A stretch of 64,000 nucleotides of DNA from an uncultured Pseudomonadota bacterium (GCA_903868595.1 CAIPVV010000017.1:86727-150726); one strand, 5' to 3'. Counted from the first letter of the stretch, positions 53,605 to 63,271 are shown. The notes: generated from the sequence alone by a model not told the origin. Program-made: numbers and translations.

Positions 53605-55235
53605 TGCTGGAGTCCGTGCCCGCCGGGTTAGCCGCAGCCGGTACCGACCGCCTTCTCCGTCCAGACCTGCCCATCTCGCCGACTACCACGGCCGTCACCG
53701 CGTTCGTCGGCCGAACCCTGAAGGGTCCAGTCGACGAGCCCGTGCGGGTGACCACCTTCGCGCAGTTCAGCCAGGTCTTCGGCGGCCTCTGGCAGCCGTC
53801 CACGCTCTCCTACGCCGTCGACCACTACTTCGAGAACGGCGGCGAAGCGGCCGTCATCGTGCGGGTGGCCAGCAACGCTCGCCCACCGACGCTGGACCTG
53901 CCGGCCGGTCCGGAGCCGCTGGTGCTGTGCGGGCTCTCGCCCGGGTCGCGCGAGTACCTGCGCGCCTCGGTCGACTACGATGGCATCGAGCCCGGCGAGA
54001 CGAGTCTCTTCAACTTGGTCCTGCAGCGGGTGCGTACAGCGGGCTCCGAGCTGGTGGAGGACCAGGAGATCTTCCGGCGCCTCTCGGTGGCCTATGACGG
54101 TCCGCGGCACGTCGCCGCGGCGCTGGCCACGTCCCGCCTGGCGCGGGTGGTGGGGCCGGTACCGCCGCAGCGTCCGTCCGTCACCCCGGGCGCCAACGGC
54201 CGCGGTGTCATTGGCTACGTCGCCTGCAATGCCGATGGCGACGACGGGACGGCCCTGTCCGACTACGACATCATTGGCAACGAGTCGCTGCGCCGCGGGC
54301 TGTTCGCGCTGGAAGGGGGGCCGGACTTTAACTTCCTGTGCATCCCGCCGCTGAATCGGGACCAGGACCTGGGCATGAGCACCCTGGTGGTGGCCGCGCG
54401 ATTCTGCCGCCGGCAGCACGCGCTGCTGCTGGTGGATCCCCCGGCGCAGTGGACCGACATCGAGGCGGCGCTGGCGGGGCTGCCCCACTGGCCCTTCCAC
54501 AGCAGCGATGCACTGATGTTCTTTCCGCGCGTGGAGGCCAACGACCGCTTGCGCGGACGCAGTGGCGTGTTCGCCTCCTGCGGTGCGGCGGCCGGCCTCA
54601 TGGCGCGTGCCGATGCCGCCGGTCCCCGCTGGTGGTCCACGGATCCGGCCGAGCTGGCGCTGCGCCCGACGCTGCGCCTGGCCTGCGCCCTCGCGGAGGA
54701 GGAGCGCGAGCAGTTGGCCTGGCACGGGGTAAACGCCTTTTGCCAGAGCCGCTCGGCGCTGCGCAAGCCGCTGCCGGCCCGCACGCTGGGCGGTGGCCTG
54801 GCCAAGCGGGGCGAACTGCGCACGCTCACCGCACGCCGCATGCTGCTGTGGATCGCCGCCAGCGTCGAGCGCGGGACGCGCTGGATGACCCTGGAGAGCA
54901 ACATCCGCTCCGTGCGGGACCGCGCACGCTCCCAGGTCCTGGCCTTCCTGGAAGGTCTCAGCACGCAGGGCGCCTTCACCGCCAGCGGACTGGGAGCAAG
55001 CTGCTTCGTGATCTGCGATGAGCGCCTGAACGGCGAGGCGCAGATCGCCAGCGGCGAGTTCCACCTGCTGTACGGCATCGCCTGCCAGACGCCCGGGGCG
55101 TTCGAGACCTGGCTGGTGACCCACCGCGCGGCGGGCAGCAGGGCCCGTCCCGTCAGCGTCAACCGCTATGCCACGCCCGGTCCCGATGTTCAGGTAGAGA
55201 TCGAGAGCGCCATCCTTCGCGATCTCTCGCGCTAA
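53604..55235 (+). CDS. Phage-tail-sheath-like protein (orphan contractile sheath homologue)
   Basis: The 543-residue protein matches tail sheath proteins of contractile phages and injection systems: the N-terminal PTTTAVTAFVGRTLKGPVDE, then EPVRVTTFAQFSQVFGGLW and DHYFENGGEAAVIVRV, and a C-terminal LTARRMLLWIAASVERGTRW, then NIRSVRDRARSQVLAFLEGL and CFVICDERLN. The start GTG overlaps the preceding stop. No tube, baseplate, spike, ATPase or other tail gene is in the window. In phages the sheath contracts around a tube; here its role is unknown. Confidence 0.85.
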   Translation: MLESVPAGLAAAGTDRLLRPDLPISPTTTAVTAFVGRTLKGPVDEPVRVTTFAQFSQVFGGLWQPSTLSYAVDHYFENGGEAAVIVRVASNARPPTLDLPAGPEPLVLCGLSPGSREYLRASVDYDGIEPGETSLFNLVLQRVRTAGSELVEDQEIFRRLSVAYDGPRHVAAALATSRLARVVGPVPPQRPSVTPGANGRGVIGYVACNADGDDGTALSDYDIIGNESLRRGLFALEGGPDFNFLCIPPLNRDQDLGMSTLVVAARFCRRQHALLLVDPPAQWTDIEAALAGLPHWPFHSSDALMFFPRVEANDRLRGRSGVFASCGAAAGLMARADAAGPRWWSTDPAELALRPTLRLACALAEEEREQLAWHGVNAFCQSRSALRKPLPARTLGGGLAKRGELRTLTARRMLLWIAASVERGTRWMTLESNIRSVRDRARSQVLAFLEGLSTQGAFTASGLGASCFVICDERLNGEAQIASGEFHLLYGIACQTPGAFETWLVTHRAAGSRARPVSVNRYATPGPDVQVEIESAILRDLSR

Positions 55236-55244
55236 GATCCACCC

Positions 55245-55766
55245 ATGAGCAAACGCTACGTCGTCTTTTCGCATGGCAAGGATAGCGGACCTTGGGGTAC
55301 CAAGATCACGGCCCTGGCCGAGACCGCGCGCGCCGAGGGCTACGAGGTGGAGTCCGTGGACTACCGCGGCGTGGAGTCCCCCAGCGACCGGGTCACGCGG
55401 CTGGCGGACTTCTGCAAGGACCTGCACGGGGAGCTGGTGCTGGTTGGCTCAAGCCTGGGCGGTTTCGTGTCGGTTGCCGCGGCGCCGACGCTGCATGCCC
55501 GCGGCGTATTCCTGATGGCCCCGGCGTTGTTCGTGCCGGGCCTGCCGCGCCTGCGTCCCGGCATGCTCGACTGCCCGGCCACGCTGGTGCATGGCTGGCG
55601 CGACGACGTCGTCCCGGTGGAGGACAGCGTGCGTTTCGCCAAGGAATACGGCGCCCAGCTGCACCTGCTGCCCAGCGACCACCAGTTGCACGATCAGCTG
55701 CGTTTCATCAAGTACCTGTTCGAGTATTTCCTCATCGCGCTGGATTTGCCGCCCGCGCTGGTGTGA
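55245..55766 (+). CDS. Small alpha/beta hydrolase
   Basis: The 173-residue product has the nucleophile elbow GSSLGGFVS near residues 67-75, YVVFSHGKDSGPWG at the start and TLVHGWRDDVVPVEDSVRF, with a late HQLHDQLRF providing a possible catalytic His. It resembles compact hydrolases of the YqiA/RBBP9 or dienelactone-like groups. It begins ten bases after the sheath stop and 25 bases before plsB. Confidence 0.85.
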   Translation: MSKRYVVFSHGKDSGPWGTKITALAETARAEGYEVESVDYRGVESPSDRVTRLADFCKDLHGELVLVGSSLGGFVSVAAAPTLHARGVFLMAPALFVPGLPRLRPGMLDCPATLVHGWRDDVVPVEDSVRFAKEYGAQLHLLPSDHQLHDQLRFIKYLFEYFLIALDLPPALV

Positions 55767-55790
55767 CGGCGAGGGGCGAACAAGGGGCGC

Positions 55791-58232
55791 ATGGATAGGT
55801 TCACCGGCCGGCTGCTGATGCCATGGCTGCGGTTCTCACCGCTGCCGGAAGGCCTCGCCGCGCAGCTCGCGCAGGCACCTTCGCCCGTGTGCTATGTGCT
55901 GGAGCGCCAGCGCAGCGCCGACACAGTGATCCTGCAGCGTGCCTGCGCCCGGGCGCGCCTGCCTCGGCCGGCCAAGCGCCTGCTGCCGACCGGCATGCGC
56001 GAGAACCGCTCGGTCATCGCGCTTACGCGCAGCGTCGGGGCCTGGAGTGCGCGCGTGGATCGCCGTCCGCCGTCGCAGCTGCTGGAGATGCTGCGGCAGG
56101 TCCGTGACGATGCGTCCTTCGATGTGACCCTGGTGCCCGTGACGGTCTACTGGGGGCGTGCCCCGCAGAAGGAGCGCTCGTGGCTGGGCCTCGCGCTGTC
56201 GGAGGACTGGGCGCTGGCCAGCCGCCTGCGTCGCTTCCTCACGGTGCTGCTGAACGGCCGCAATACGCTGGTGCAGTTCGGCCAGGGCGTGTCGCTGCGC
56301 AGCCTGCTGGGCAGCGATCCGGCTAACAACCAGTCGGCCCGGCGCATTGCCCGCCAGCTGCAGGCGCAGTTCGCGAAGGCGCGGGCCGCGCACATTGGCC
56401 CGGATCTCTCCCACCGTCGCACGATCCTGACGCAGGTGCTGCGCACGCGCGCGGTGCGTGCCGTCGTCGCGCAGGAGCTCAAGGAGAAGAAGATCCCGCG
56501 TCGCAAGGGCCTGGAGAACGCGCGGGTGCTCTTCGAGGAGATCGCCGCCAACTACTCGCATGCCTTCGTGCTCCTGTGCGAGCGCGTGTTCACGCGGCTG
56601 TGGACGCGGATCTACGACGGCGTGGAGTTCGGGCATGCGCAGACGCTGCGCGAAGTGGCTGCGGGCAACGAGATCATCTACGTGCCCTGCCATCGTAGCC
56701 ACATCGACTACATGCTGCTGTCCTATGCGATCTACAAGCAGGGCTTTGCGATCCCGCACATCGCCGCGGGCGTCAACCTGAACATCCCGGTGGTGGGGCG
56801 CTACCTGCGCAAGGCCGGCGCCTTCTTCATCCGCCGCAGCTTCCGCGGCAATGCGCTCTATACCGTCATCTTCATGAAGTACCTGGCTGCCATCATGGCG
56901 CGCGGCCATCCGGTGGAGTATTTCATCGAGGGTGGCCGCAGCCGCACGGGTCGGCTGCTGTCGCCCAAGACGGGCATGATCTCAATGACCGTGCGTGCAT
57001 ACCTTCGCGAGCCGGTGCGTCCTGTCGTGTTCGTGCCGGTATATTTTGGCTACGAGCGGGTCATGGAAGCCGAAAGCTACGTCTCCGAGCTCTCCGGCAA
57101 GCCCAAGGAGAAGGAGACTTTCCTGGGGCTGCTGCGCTCGCTGGGCCGCCTGCGCGAGCGCTTCGGTCGCGTGCACGTGAACCTGGGCGAGCCGGTGCAC
57201 CTCACGCAGCTGCTGGACGCGCAGGACCCGCAGTGGCGCAGCCACCCGGTGGATGACCAGGGCCGCGCGCCCTGGGTCGCGCCGGCCGTGGACCAGGCGG
57301 CGGCGGTGATCATGCGCAACATCAATTCCGCCGCCGCGGTCACGCCGATCAACCTGCTGGCGGTGACGTTGCTGGCGACCCAGATGAACGTGTTGCGCGA
57401 GGTGGACCTCAAGCAGCAGCTGGAGCTGTACCTGCGGCTGCTGCGCCAGCAGCCGTATTCCCAGCGCATCACCGTGACTGCCATGGATGCGGCGGCGATC
57501 ATCCGCTATGGGGAGGGGATGAGCGCGATCGTGCGCGGCCCGACCGAGGTCCCCGGCGAGGGCGACCTCATACGCCTTGAGCCAGGCCACGCGCCGCTCA
57601 TGACCTACTACCGCAACAACGTCCTGCACCTGTTCGCGCTGCCGTCGCTCATCGCCTGCTGCTTCATTTCCAACTCCGTGATGCGCACCGAGGACATCCA
57701 GCGTCTGGCCTGGCGTATCTACCCGTATATCGGCGCGGAGCTGTTCCTGCGCTGGAGCGAGGAGGAGCTGCCGCAGGTGATCCTGGGGATGCTCACGACG
57801 CTGGCGGAGCTGGGCCTGCTGTCGGGCAGTGCGCAGGAGGGCATCTGGCGGCGGCCGCGGCCCTCCAGTGCCGAGGCTGTGCAGTTCTCGCTGCTCGCCC
57901 AGCCCACGATCCAGACGATCGAGCGCTACTACCTGCCGATCGCGCTGCTGCTGAAGGCCGGCAGCGGAGAGGTCTCGCAGGCGGTGCTGCAAAAGCGCTG
58001 CGAGCAGACCGCCAAGCAGATGGTCACGCTGTATGGGTTCTATGCGCCGGAATTCTTCGACCGCGCGCTGTTCGAGGGCTTCCTCACGCTGCTGCGCCGA
58101 CGCGGGGTGATCCGCGCCGACAGCGAGAGCCGCCTGTTGTTCGATGAGGTCCTGCAGCGCATCGCCGACGATGCGCAGCTCGTGCTCTCCGAGCCGTTGC
58201 GGCACAGCATCCTGCAGGTCACCCACGGCTAG
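55791..58232 (+). CDS. plsB: Glycerol-3-phosphate 1-acyltransferase PlsB
   Basis: This 813-residue inner-membrane enzyme acylates sn-glycerol-3-phosphate, the first step of phospholipid synthesis. It has block I PCHRSHIDYMLLSY (HX4D), block II AGAFFIRRSF and block III VEYFIEGGRSRTGRLLSPKT, then block IV VVFVPVYFGYERVMEAESY. Length matches E. coli PlsB (about 807). It is cotranscribed with the hydrolase and sheath genes and stands close to glpD. Confidence 0.96.
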   Translation: MDRFTGRLLMPWLRFSPLPEGLAAQLAQAPSPVCYVLERQRSADTVILQRACARARLPRPAKRLLPTGMRENRSVIALTRSVGAWSARVDRRPPSQLLEMLRQVRDDASFDVTLVPVTVYWGRAPQKERSWLGLALSEDWALASRLRRFLTVLLNGRNTLVQFGQGVSLRSLLGSDPANNQSARRIARQLQAQFAKARAAHIGPDLSHRRTILTQVLRTRAVRAVVAQELKEKKIPRRKGLENARVLFEEIAANYSHAFVLLCERVFTRLWTRIYDGVEFGHAQTLREVAAGNEIIYVPCHRSHIDYMLLSYAIYKQGFAIPHIAAGVNLNIPVVGRYLRKAGAFFIRRSFRGNALYTVIFMKYLAAIMARGHPVEYFIEGGRSRTGRLLSPKTGMISMTVRAYLREPVRPVVFVPVYFGYERVMEAESYVSELSGKPKEKETFLGLLRSLGRLRERFGRVHVNLGEPVHLTQLLDAQDPQWRSHPVDDQGRAPWVAPAVDQAAAVIMRNINSAAAVTPINLLAVTLLATQMNVLREVDLKQQLELYLRLLRQQPYSQRITVTAMDAAAIIRYGEGMSAIVRGPTEVPGEGDLIRLEPGHAPLMTYYRNNVLHLFALPSLIACCFISNSVMRTEDIQRLAWRIYPYIGAELFLRWSEEELPQVILGMLTTLAELGLLSGSAQEGIWRRPRPSSAEAVQFSLLAQPTIQTIERYYLPIALLLKAGSGEVSQAVLQKRCEQTAKQMVTLYGFYAPEFFDRALFEGFLTLLRRRGVIRADSESRLLFDEVLQRIADDAQLVLSEPLRHSILQVTHG

Positions 58233-58338
58233 GGATAGGGTCGCCGCGGCGGATCCTGCCGGCCGCCCGCGGCAGCGTGCCAGCGGCGCGGGCGTTCGGC
58301 GTAGACTCGGCCAGTCGCAGCGGTAACCGGAGTCCGCC

Positions 58339-58611
58339 ATGCCCAAGTTCGTCATCGAGAGAAACATTCCCGGCGCGGGGAAGCTCACGCCCGAGCAGCT
58401 GCAAGGGATATCGCAGACCTCCTGCGGCGTGCTCCGGCAGATGGGCCCGCAAATCCAATGGGTCCAGAGCTACGTCACCGCGGACAAGATCTACTGCATC
58501 TATGTGGCGCCCGACGAGGCGGCGGTCCGCGAGCATGCGAAGCTCGGCGGATTCCCGGCCGACAGCATTTCGGCCGTGACCCGGATGATCGACCCGACGA
58601 CGGCCGAGTAG
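58339..58611 (+). CDS. DUF4242 protein
   Basis: The 90-residue product has the ferredoxin-like DUF4242 pattern: KFVIERNIPGAGKLTPEQLQ, QWVQSYVTADKIYCIYVAPD, then EHAKLGGFPADSISAVTRMI. Some members bind nickel; the function is not defined. It stands alone between plsB and convergent glpD. Confidence 0.85.
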   Translation: MPKFVIERNIPGAGKLTPEQLQGISQTSCGVLRQMGPQIQWVQSYVTADKIYCIYVAPDEAAVREHAKLGGFPADSISAVTRMIDPTTAE

Positions 58612-58815
58612 GCCGGCGCGCAGCCGACGATCGGCCGCTCTCCCGGGGGTCCCGTTGGTACGGAAGCCGGGCCGGCTGCGGCATCCCTGCACGCCGTGCC
58701 GGGGCGGCCTGATCAAGCGCCAGTCCCTGCCGGAGGTCGACCTGGGTTTTGCGTTGCTGGCCCGGCACTTGCTGCGCCTGGCAAGGCGAGGTAGCCGGCC
58801 GCCGGGGCCGGGTCG

Positions 58816-60342
58816 TCAGCCGCGCGAGGTGGGAGTCTGGGCCAGCGCGACCTGCAGCCGGGCGACGTCGACGCCGGCAAGTCCGAGCTTGGTCCGGCGC
58901 CACAGGATGTCCTCGGCCGTCCGCGCCCACTCCTCGCGCACCAGGTAATCCACCTCGGCGCGCATCAGTCCGCCGCCGAAGTCCTCTCCCAGGTCCGCCA
59001 GCTGCTGGGCACTGTTGACCAGGCGTGCCAGGCGGGTGCCGTAAAGGCGTGCGTAACGGGCGAGCAGGTCGGGCGGGAGCTGCGGCCAGCGGGCAACGGT
59101 GTGCTGGGTGAAGCGCTGCAGGTCGCCGCCGGGAACGTCGCCGCCGGGCAGCGGTGCGCTGTGGGTCCAGGGCAGCGGGTCCGCATGCCCCAGCGCCGAC
59201 AGCAACTGCTCTAAGGCAGCCTCCGCGAGGCGCCGGTAGGTGGTGATCTTGCCGCCAAACACCGACAGCACCGGCGCGCCGTGCACGCCATGCTGCAGCT
59301 CCAGGCGATAGTCGCGACTGACGGTCTGCGCGCTGTGACCCTCGCCGACATCGTGCAGGGCACGCACGCCGGCGTAGCGCCACACGATATCCGCACGGGT
59401 CAGCGGCACGCGGAAGTAGCGGTTGACGCAGTCGCACAGGTACTGCTCCTCGGCCGCCGTGCTCTGCACCTGGGAGGGATCGCCCTCGAAAGCAACGTCG
59501 GTGGTGCCGATCAGCGTGTAGCGGCCCTCGTAGGGGATGACGAACACGACCCGCTTGTCCGGGCTCTGCAGCAGGTAGGCGTGTTCTTCCGCGTAGCAGC
59601 GCGGCACGATGATGTGGCTGCCCTTGACCAGCCGCAGTTGCTGCGTGGAGGCGATCTTGAGGCCCTGCTGGAGCACACTGCTCACCCACGCGCCTGCGGC
59701 ATTGACCAGGGCGCGGGCCTTGATCCGGCGCGTGCTACCGGTCTGCGCGTCGACGCAATGCGCGATCCACAGGCCCTCCTGGTCACGGGCCGATGCCAGG
59801 CGCGTGTGCGTCAGCACCTGCGCGCCGCGCTCGGCCGCATCCAGTGCGTTGAGCACCACCAGGCGCGAGTCATCGACCCAGCAGTCGGAGTATTCAAAGC
59901 CCGTCTGCATGCCCTCGCGCAGCGGCGCGCCCAGCGGCGTCCCCGCCAGCTGCACGGCGCTGGAGGCAGCCAACTTCTCGCGTCCCCCGGCGTGGTCGTA
60001 GACGAACAGGCCGAGGCGCAGAAGCCAGCGCGGCCGCAGGCCCTCCACGTACGGGAGGATGAAGCGCATCGGCTTGATGATGTGCGGGGCGATCGCCAGC
60101 AGCCGCTCGCGCTCGCCCAGCGCCTCGCGCACCAGGCGCAGCTCGTACTGCTCCAGGTAGCGCAGGCCGCCGTGGATGAGCTTGGTGCTGGCGGAGGAGG
60201 TGTGGCCGGCCAGGTCATCCTGCTCGACCAGGCAGACGCTGAGCCCGCGTCCTGCCGCGTCCCGGGCGATGCCGGCACCGTTGATGCCGCCGCCGATGAC
60301 CAGCAGGTCGACGGGGTTCAGGGTGTCGCCGCGCTGCGGCAC
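58816..60342 (-). CDS. glpD: Aerobic glycerol-3-phosphate dehydrogenase
   Basis: This 508-residue FAD enzyme oxidises glycerol-3-phosphate to dihydroxyacetone phosphate at the inner membrane and feeds the quinone pool. It has the FAD motif DLLVIGGGINGAGIARDAAG near residues 12-31, SSASTKLIHGGLRYLEQYEL, VNAAGAWVSS, VFVIPYEGRYTLIGTTD and FGGKITTYR near the C-terminus. It opposes plsB in glycerol-3-phosphate use. The gene is convergent with DUF4242. Confidence 0.95.
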   Translation of the reverse strand: MPQRGDTLNPVDLLVIGGGINGAGIARDAAGRGLSVCLVEQDDLAGHTSSASTKLIHGGLRYLEQYELRLVREALGERERLLAIAPHIIKPMRFILPYVEGLRPRWLLRLGLFVYDHAGGREKLAASSAVQLAGTPLGAPLREGMQTGFEYSDCWVDDSRLVVLNALDAAERGAQVLTHTRLASARDQEGLWIAHCVDAQTGSTRRIKARALVNAAGAWVSSVLQQGLKIASTQQLRLVKGSHIIVPRCYAEEHAYLLQSPDKRVVFVIPYEGRYTLIGTTDVAFEGDPSQVQSTAAEEQYLCDCVNRYFRVPLTRADIVWRYAGVRALHDVGEGHSAQTVSRDYRLELQHGVHGAPVLSVFGGKITTYRRLAEAALEQLLSALGHADPLPWTHSAPLPGGDVPGGDLQRFTQHTVARWPQLPPDLLARYARLYGTRLARLVNSAQQLADLGEDFGGGLMRAEVDYLVREEWARTAEDILWRRTKLGLAGVDVARLQVALAQTPTSRG

Positions 60343-60442
60343 GGGGCCTCACCCTTGTCGACGACGAAATGCCCCTGGCCGCTGGCGTCGCCTCGCTCGA
60401 TGGAGTTGAAGCGTCGCGCCCGCAGCCCCCTGCGCCCTGCGC

Positions 60443-60853
60443 TCAATCCTCGCTCCGGACGCGCGAGCGCAGGCGCTTGACCTTCTGGTCGCGCGACTTG
60501 CCCTCCAGCCTGCGCTCCTTGGAGGCGCGTGTAGGCTTGGTGGCACGCCGCAGCTTGGGCTCCACGCGCGCCTCCTCGACCAGCGCCTGCAGGCGAGCGA
60601 GCGCCTCGCGGCGGTTGCCCTCCTGCGTGCGGTGGTTGCGCGCAATGATCAGCAGTTCCCCCTCGTCGGTGACGCGGCGGCCGGCCAGCACGCGCAGGCG
60701 CGCCTTTACGCGGTCATTGAGGACGCAGGTGCCGGCGAGGTTGAAGCGCAGCTGGGCAGCGGTGGCCAGCTTGTTGACGTTCTGGCCACCCGGGCCGGCT
60801 GCGCGCACGAAGACGATGCTCAGGTCCCCGTCGGGCAGCTCGATCGGCTTCAC
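60443..60853 (-). CDS. arfB: Alternative ribosome-rescue factor ArfB (peptidyl-tRNA hydrolase)
   Basis: The 136-residue product has the release-factor GGQ loop RAAGPGGQNVNKLATAAQLR and a basic C-terminal tail (KERRLEGKSRDQKVKRLRSR) that enters the mRNA channel of stalled ribosomes. It releases peptides from non-stop complexes. It starts inside the mscS stop (ATGA at 60850-60853), so it is coupled to mscS. Confidence 0.94.
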   Translation of the reverse strand: MKPIELPDGDLSIVFVRAAGPGGQNVNKLATAAQLRFNLAGTCVLNDRVKARLRVLAGRRVTDEGELLIIARNHRTQEGNRREALARLQALVEEARVEPKLRRATKPTRASKERRLEGKSRDQKVKRLRSRVRSED

Positions 60854-62154
60854 GTGCCGCCGCCGCGCGTCGTGACGATGCGGATCTCGCGCTGCGCCAC
60901 CGGGATCGTGATGCCCGCGTCCCGGAAGTGCTTCCAGATGGCGCGGTTCACGTCGGAGCGGACGTTGTTCACGCCGTTGGCGGGGTCCGCGATCCAGAAG
61001 CGCAGTTCCAGCTCGATGCCGCTCTCGCCGAAGTGCATCAGCCTGCTGACGGGGGCTGGTTCGCGCAGTACCCGCGGGTTGCAGTTGGCGGCATCCAGCA
61101 GCACGTTGAGCGCGATTTCCGGATCGTCGTGGTAGCTGATGCGCACGGGCAGCTTCAGACGCACGGTGCGGTCCGAGTAGCTCCAGTTGATCACCGGGCT
61201 GGTGATCAGGTTCTGGTTGGGGACCAGGGTCTCCACGCCGTCGCGGTCACGTACCACGACATAGCGACCGCGCAGCTCCTGCACCCAGCCGAAGTTCTCG
61301 GTGCTGGTGCCCGTCATGCCGGTGAAGCTGATGACATCGCCGGGCTTGATCGACTTGTCCATCAGCAGGACGAAGCCGCTGACGAAGTTGCTGGCGATGG
61401 ACTGCAGGCCAAAGCCCAGTCCGATGCCCACCGCGCCGGTCAGCACCGTCAGGGCGGTGAGATCCACGCCCGCGGCGTTCACGCCGATCAGCACGCCGAG
61501 CGTGATCAGGAAGAAATAGGCGAACTTGGTGATGCCGATGCGCGTGGACATGGCCAGCGCCTCGATCTTCATCACGCGCCGCTCCAGCGTGCGCGACACC
61601 AGGCTCGAGATGAGCACGAACACCGTGACCACGACCAGGCCCTTCAGCAGCGCCCAGAGCGTGAAGCGCGCCTTGCCGGGAATCAGGTCGATGGTGTCGA
61701 GGCTCTCCTCGATGTAGCCGAACCAGCCCAGCACGGAGAAGCTCACCAGCAGCCACAGCGCGAAGGTCGCCGCGTACTCGTGCCGCGCGAGCCAGGAGTC
61801 GCGCCCGACGCCCAGCATCAGCAGGTACAACGCCAGGCGGATCAGCAGCAGCGCCGAGCCAAACTGCAGGGCGATGTCGATGAGGGCCACATGCGGCCCG
61901 GAGAGGTGCAGGCCGCCCCGCACCGTCAGCAGCGTAACCATCGTGGCAAACGGCGCCACGACCAGCACGGAGCCCTCCACGACGCGTGGCTGCCAGCCGT
62001 GCCGCTCGCGCAGGCCAGCGCGCCGGAAGGCGCTGCGGGCCATGTGCCCTAGGGCAAGCCCCAGCAGCACGGCGGTCAGCACCAGCAGGATCTGGGTCAG
62101 GACGGCCGGGTTGGCGACTTGGGCGAAGAAGTCGTTGAAGTCGTGGTCAGGCAT
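60850..62154 (-). CDS. Mechanosensitive channel of the MscS family
   Basis: This 434-residue inner-membrane protein has five or so N-terminal helices and the MscS pore and beta domain: GLGFGLQSIASNFVSGFVLL, KPGDVISFTGMTGTSTENF, VPNQNLITSPVINWSYSDR and a C-terminal alpha-beta domain. It opens on osmotic downshift to protect the cell. It overlaps the DUF465 gene by eight bases and arfB by four. Confidence 0.92.
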   Translation of the reverse strand: MPDHDFNDFFAQVANPAVLTQILLVLTAVLLGLALGHMARSAFRRAGLRERHGWQPRVVEGSVLVVAPFATMVTLLTVRGGLHLSGPHVALIDIALQFGSALLLIRLALYLLMLGVGRDSWLARHEYAATFALWLLVSFSVLGWFGYIEESLDTIDLIPGKARFTLWALLKGLVVVTVFVLISSLVSRTLERRVMKIEALAMSTRIGITKFAYFFLITLGVLIGVNAAGVDLTALTVLTGAVGIGLGFGLQSIASNFVSGFVLLMDKSIKPGDVISFTGMTGTSTENFGWVQELRGRYVVVRDRDGVETLVPNQNLITSPVINWSYSDRTVRLKLPVRISYHDDPEIALNVLLDAANCNPRVLREPAPVSRLMHFGESGIELELRFWIADPANGVNNVRSDVNRAIWKHFRDAGITIPVAQREIRIVTTRGGGT

Positions 62155-62374
62155 TGAGGTCCGGGATCGACTGGCTCTCGATGCGCTGGATCTGGTCCTT
62201 GAGCATCAATTTGCGCTTCTTGAGGCGGCGCATCTGCAGTTCATCGATGTGCATGTCGAGTGCGAGGCGCTCGATGACTTGGTCGAGGTCGCGATGCTCG
62301 ATCCGCAGTTGGCGCAATCGCTCGATGTTGCGAAACAGTTCGCGATCGACGTTGTCCTCGGTGTCATCCGTCAT
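62147..62374 (-). CDS. DUF465 (YdcH-type) small protein
   Basis: The 75-residue, all-helical product matches the DUF465 family: HRDLDQVIERLALD near residues 27-40, and DELQMRRLKKRKLMLKDQIQ. It may form coiled coils; function unknown. It overlaps the mscS start by eight bases, so the order DUF465-mscS-arfB forms one coupled unit. Confidence 0.88.
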   Translation of the reverse strand: MTDDTEDNVDRELFRNIERLRQLRIEHRDLDQVIERLALDMHIDELQMRRLKKRKLMLKDQIQRIESQSIPDLNA

Positions 62375-62406
62375 GGCTTGAGATGGTCCCGGCGAGCAAC
62401 AGGCCC

Positions 62407-63249
62407 CTACAGGGGCGTTAGCCGCGCCAGTATCGGCACGACCTGATCCGGTAGCTTAGCGAAGCGACCCAGCGGACGCCACGGCAGGCCCGGTTCGTGG
62501 AAATCAGAGGCGACTGAGCCGGCCAGGTCGTAAGCACGGGCCAAGCTCGCCAGGCGCGAGGCATCCTGCGGGGAGGTGCCCGCCAGGCTCACCTCAAGGC
62601 CCGCGCCGCCGGCGGCGCGGAACGCCGCGCACAGCTCCTTCAGACCCCCGTGCGAGAGCTTGTAGCGGTGGGCGTGGGCCAGCACGGCGTGCCCGCCCGC
62701 GGCCGTGATCGCGCTGATCGTGGCGGCGATGTCGGGCCACTCCTGCGCCACGTAGCCGGCCTTGCGCCGCGCCAGGTACCGATCGAAGGCCTGCTGCACG
62801 GAGTCGGCCAGCCCCAGGCGCACGAGCTCCCGCGCCACATGGGTCCGCGTGGGGACGGCGGGGCTCGCAAGCACCGCGGCGCTGGGGTCCTCCCCTGCCA
62901 ACTGAGGCTCGCGGCTGAGCTTCTGGCCGATGGCGGCGATGCGTGCCCGCCGGCGGGCCAGGATGTCGGCGAACTGGGCGGCCAGCAGCGGGGCGGTGGG
63001 ATCCACGCCCAGGCCCACAACATGGATTTCCTGACCGCGCCAACCGGCGGTGAGCTCCGTGCCGGGCACGAAGCCCACGCCCAGCTTGCGGCAGGCCGCC
63101 AGCGCCTCCTCACAGCCCGCGCTGGTATCGTGGTCGGTGAGCGCCAGTACCGTGACCTTGCGCAGCGCCGCCCGGGCAACCAGGTCCGCTGGCGCCAGCG
63201 CCCCGTCGGAATGGTGGCTGTGCGTGTGCAGGTCAATGAGTTCGAACAT
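62407..63249 (-). CDS. rnm: PHP-domain phosphoesterase (RNase AM/YciV type)
   Basis: The 280-residue product begins MFELIDLHTHSHHSDGALAP, carrying the HxH metal motif, followed by LALTDHDTSAGCEEALAACR, GTELTAGWRGQEIHVVGLG and ASDFHEPG. It is a manganese-dependent 5' to 3' exonuclease of the YciV/RNase AM (TrpH) type that matures 5' ends of rRNA and degrades short RNAs. The start at 63249 gives the family N-terminus. Divergent from yrfG. Confidence 0.88.
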   Translation of the reverse strand: MFELIDLHTHSHHSDGALAPADLVARAALRKVTVLALTDHDTSAGCEEALAACRKLGVGFVPGTELTAGWRGQEIHVVGLGVDPTAPLLAAQFADILARRRARIAAIGQKLSREPQLAGEDPSAAVLASPAVPTRTHVARELVRLGLADSVQQAFDRYLARRKAGYVAQEWPDIAATISAITAAGGHAVLAHAHRYKLSHGGLKELCAAFRAAGGAGLEVSLAGTSPQDASRLASLARAYDLAGSVASDFHEPGLPWRPLGRFAKLPDQVVPILARLTPL

Positions 63250-63271
63250 GTGCGGGCTATGATACGCGCCC

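Noticed and set aside
53458..55235. Prophage region
   Set aside because: Only the sheath gene is phage-like. No integrase, terminase, capsid, tube or lysis gene lies on either side, and the neighbours are housekeeping genes.
58612..58815. Possible small gene between the DUF4242 protein and glpD
   Set aside because: No open frame with a plausible start, ribosome site and composition was seen in this 200-base convergent gap.
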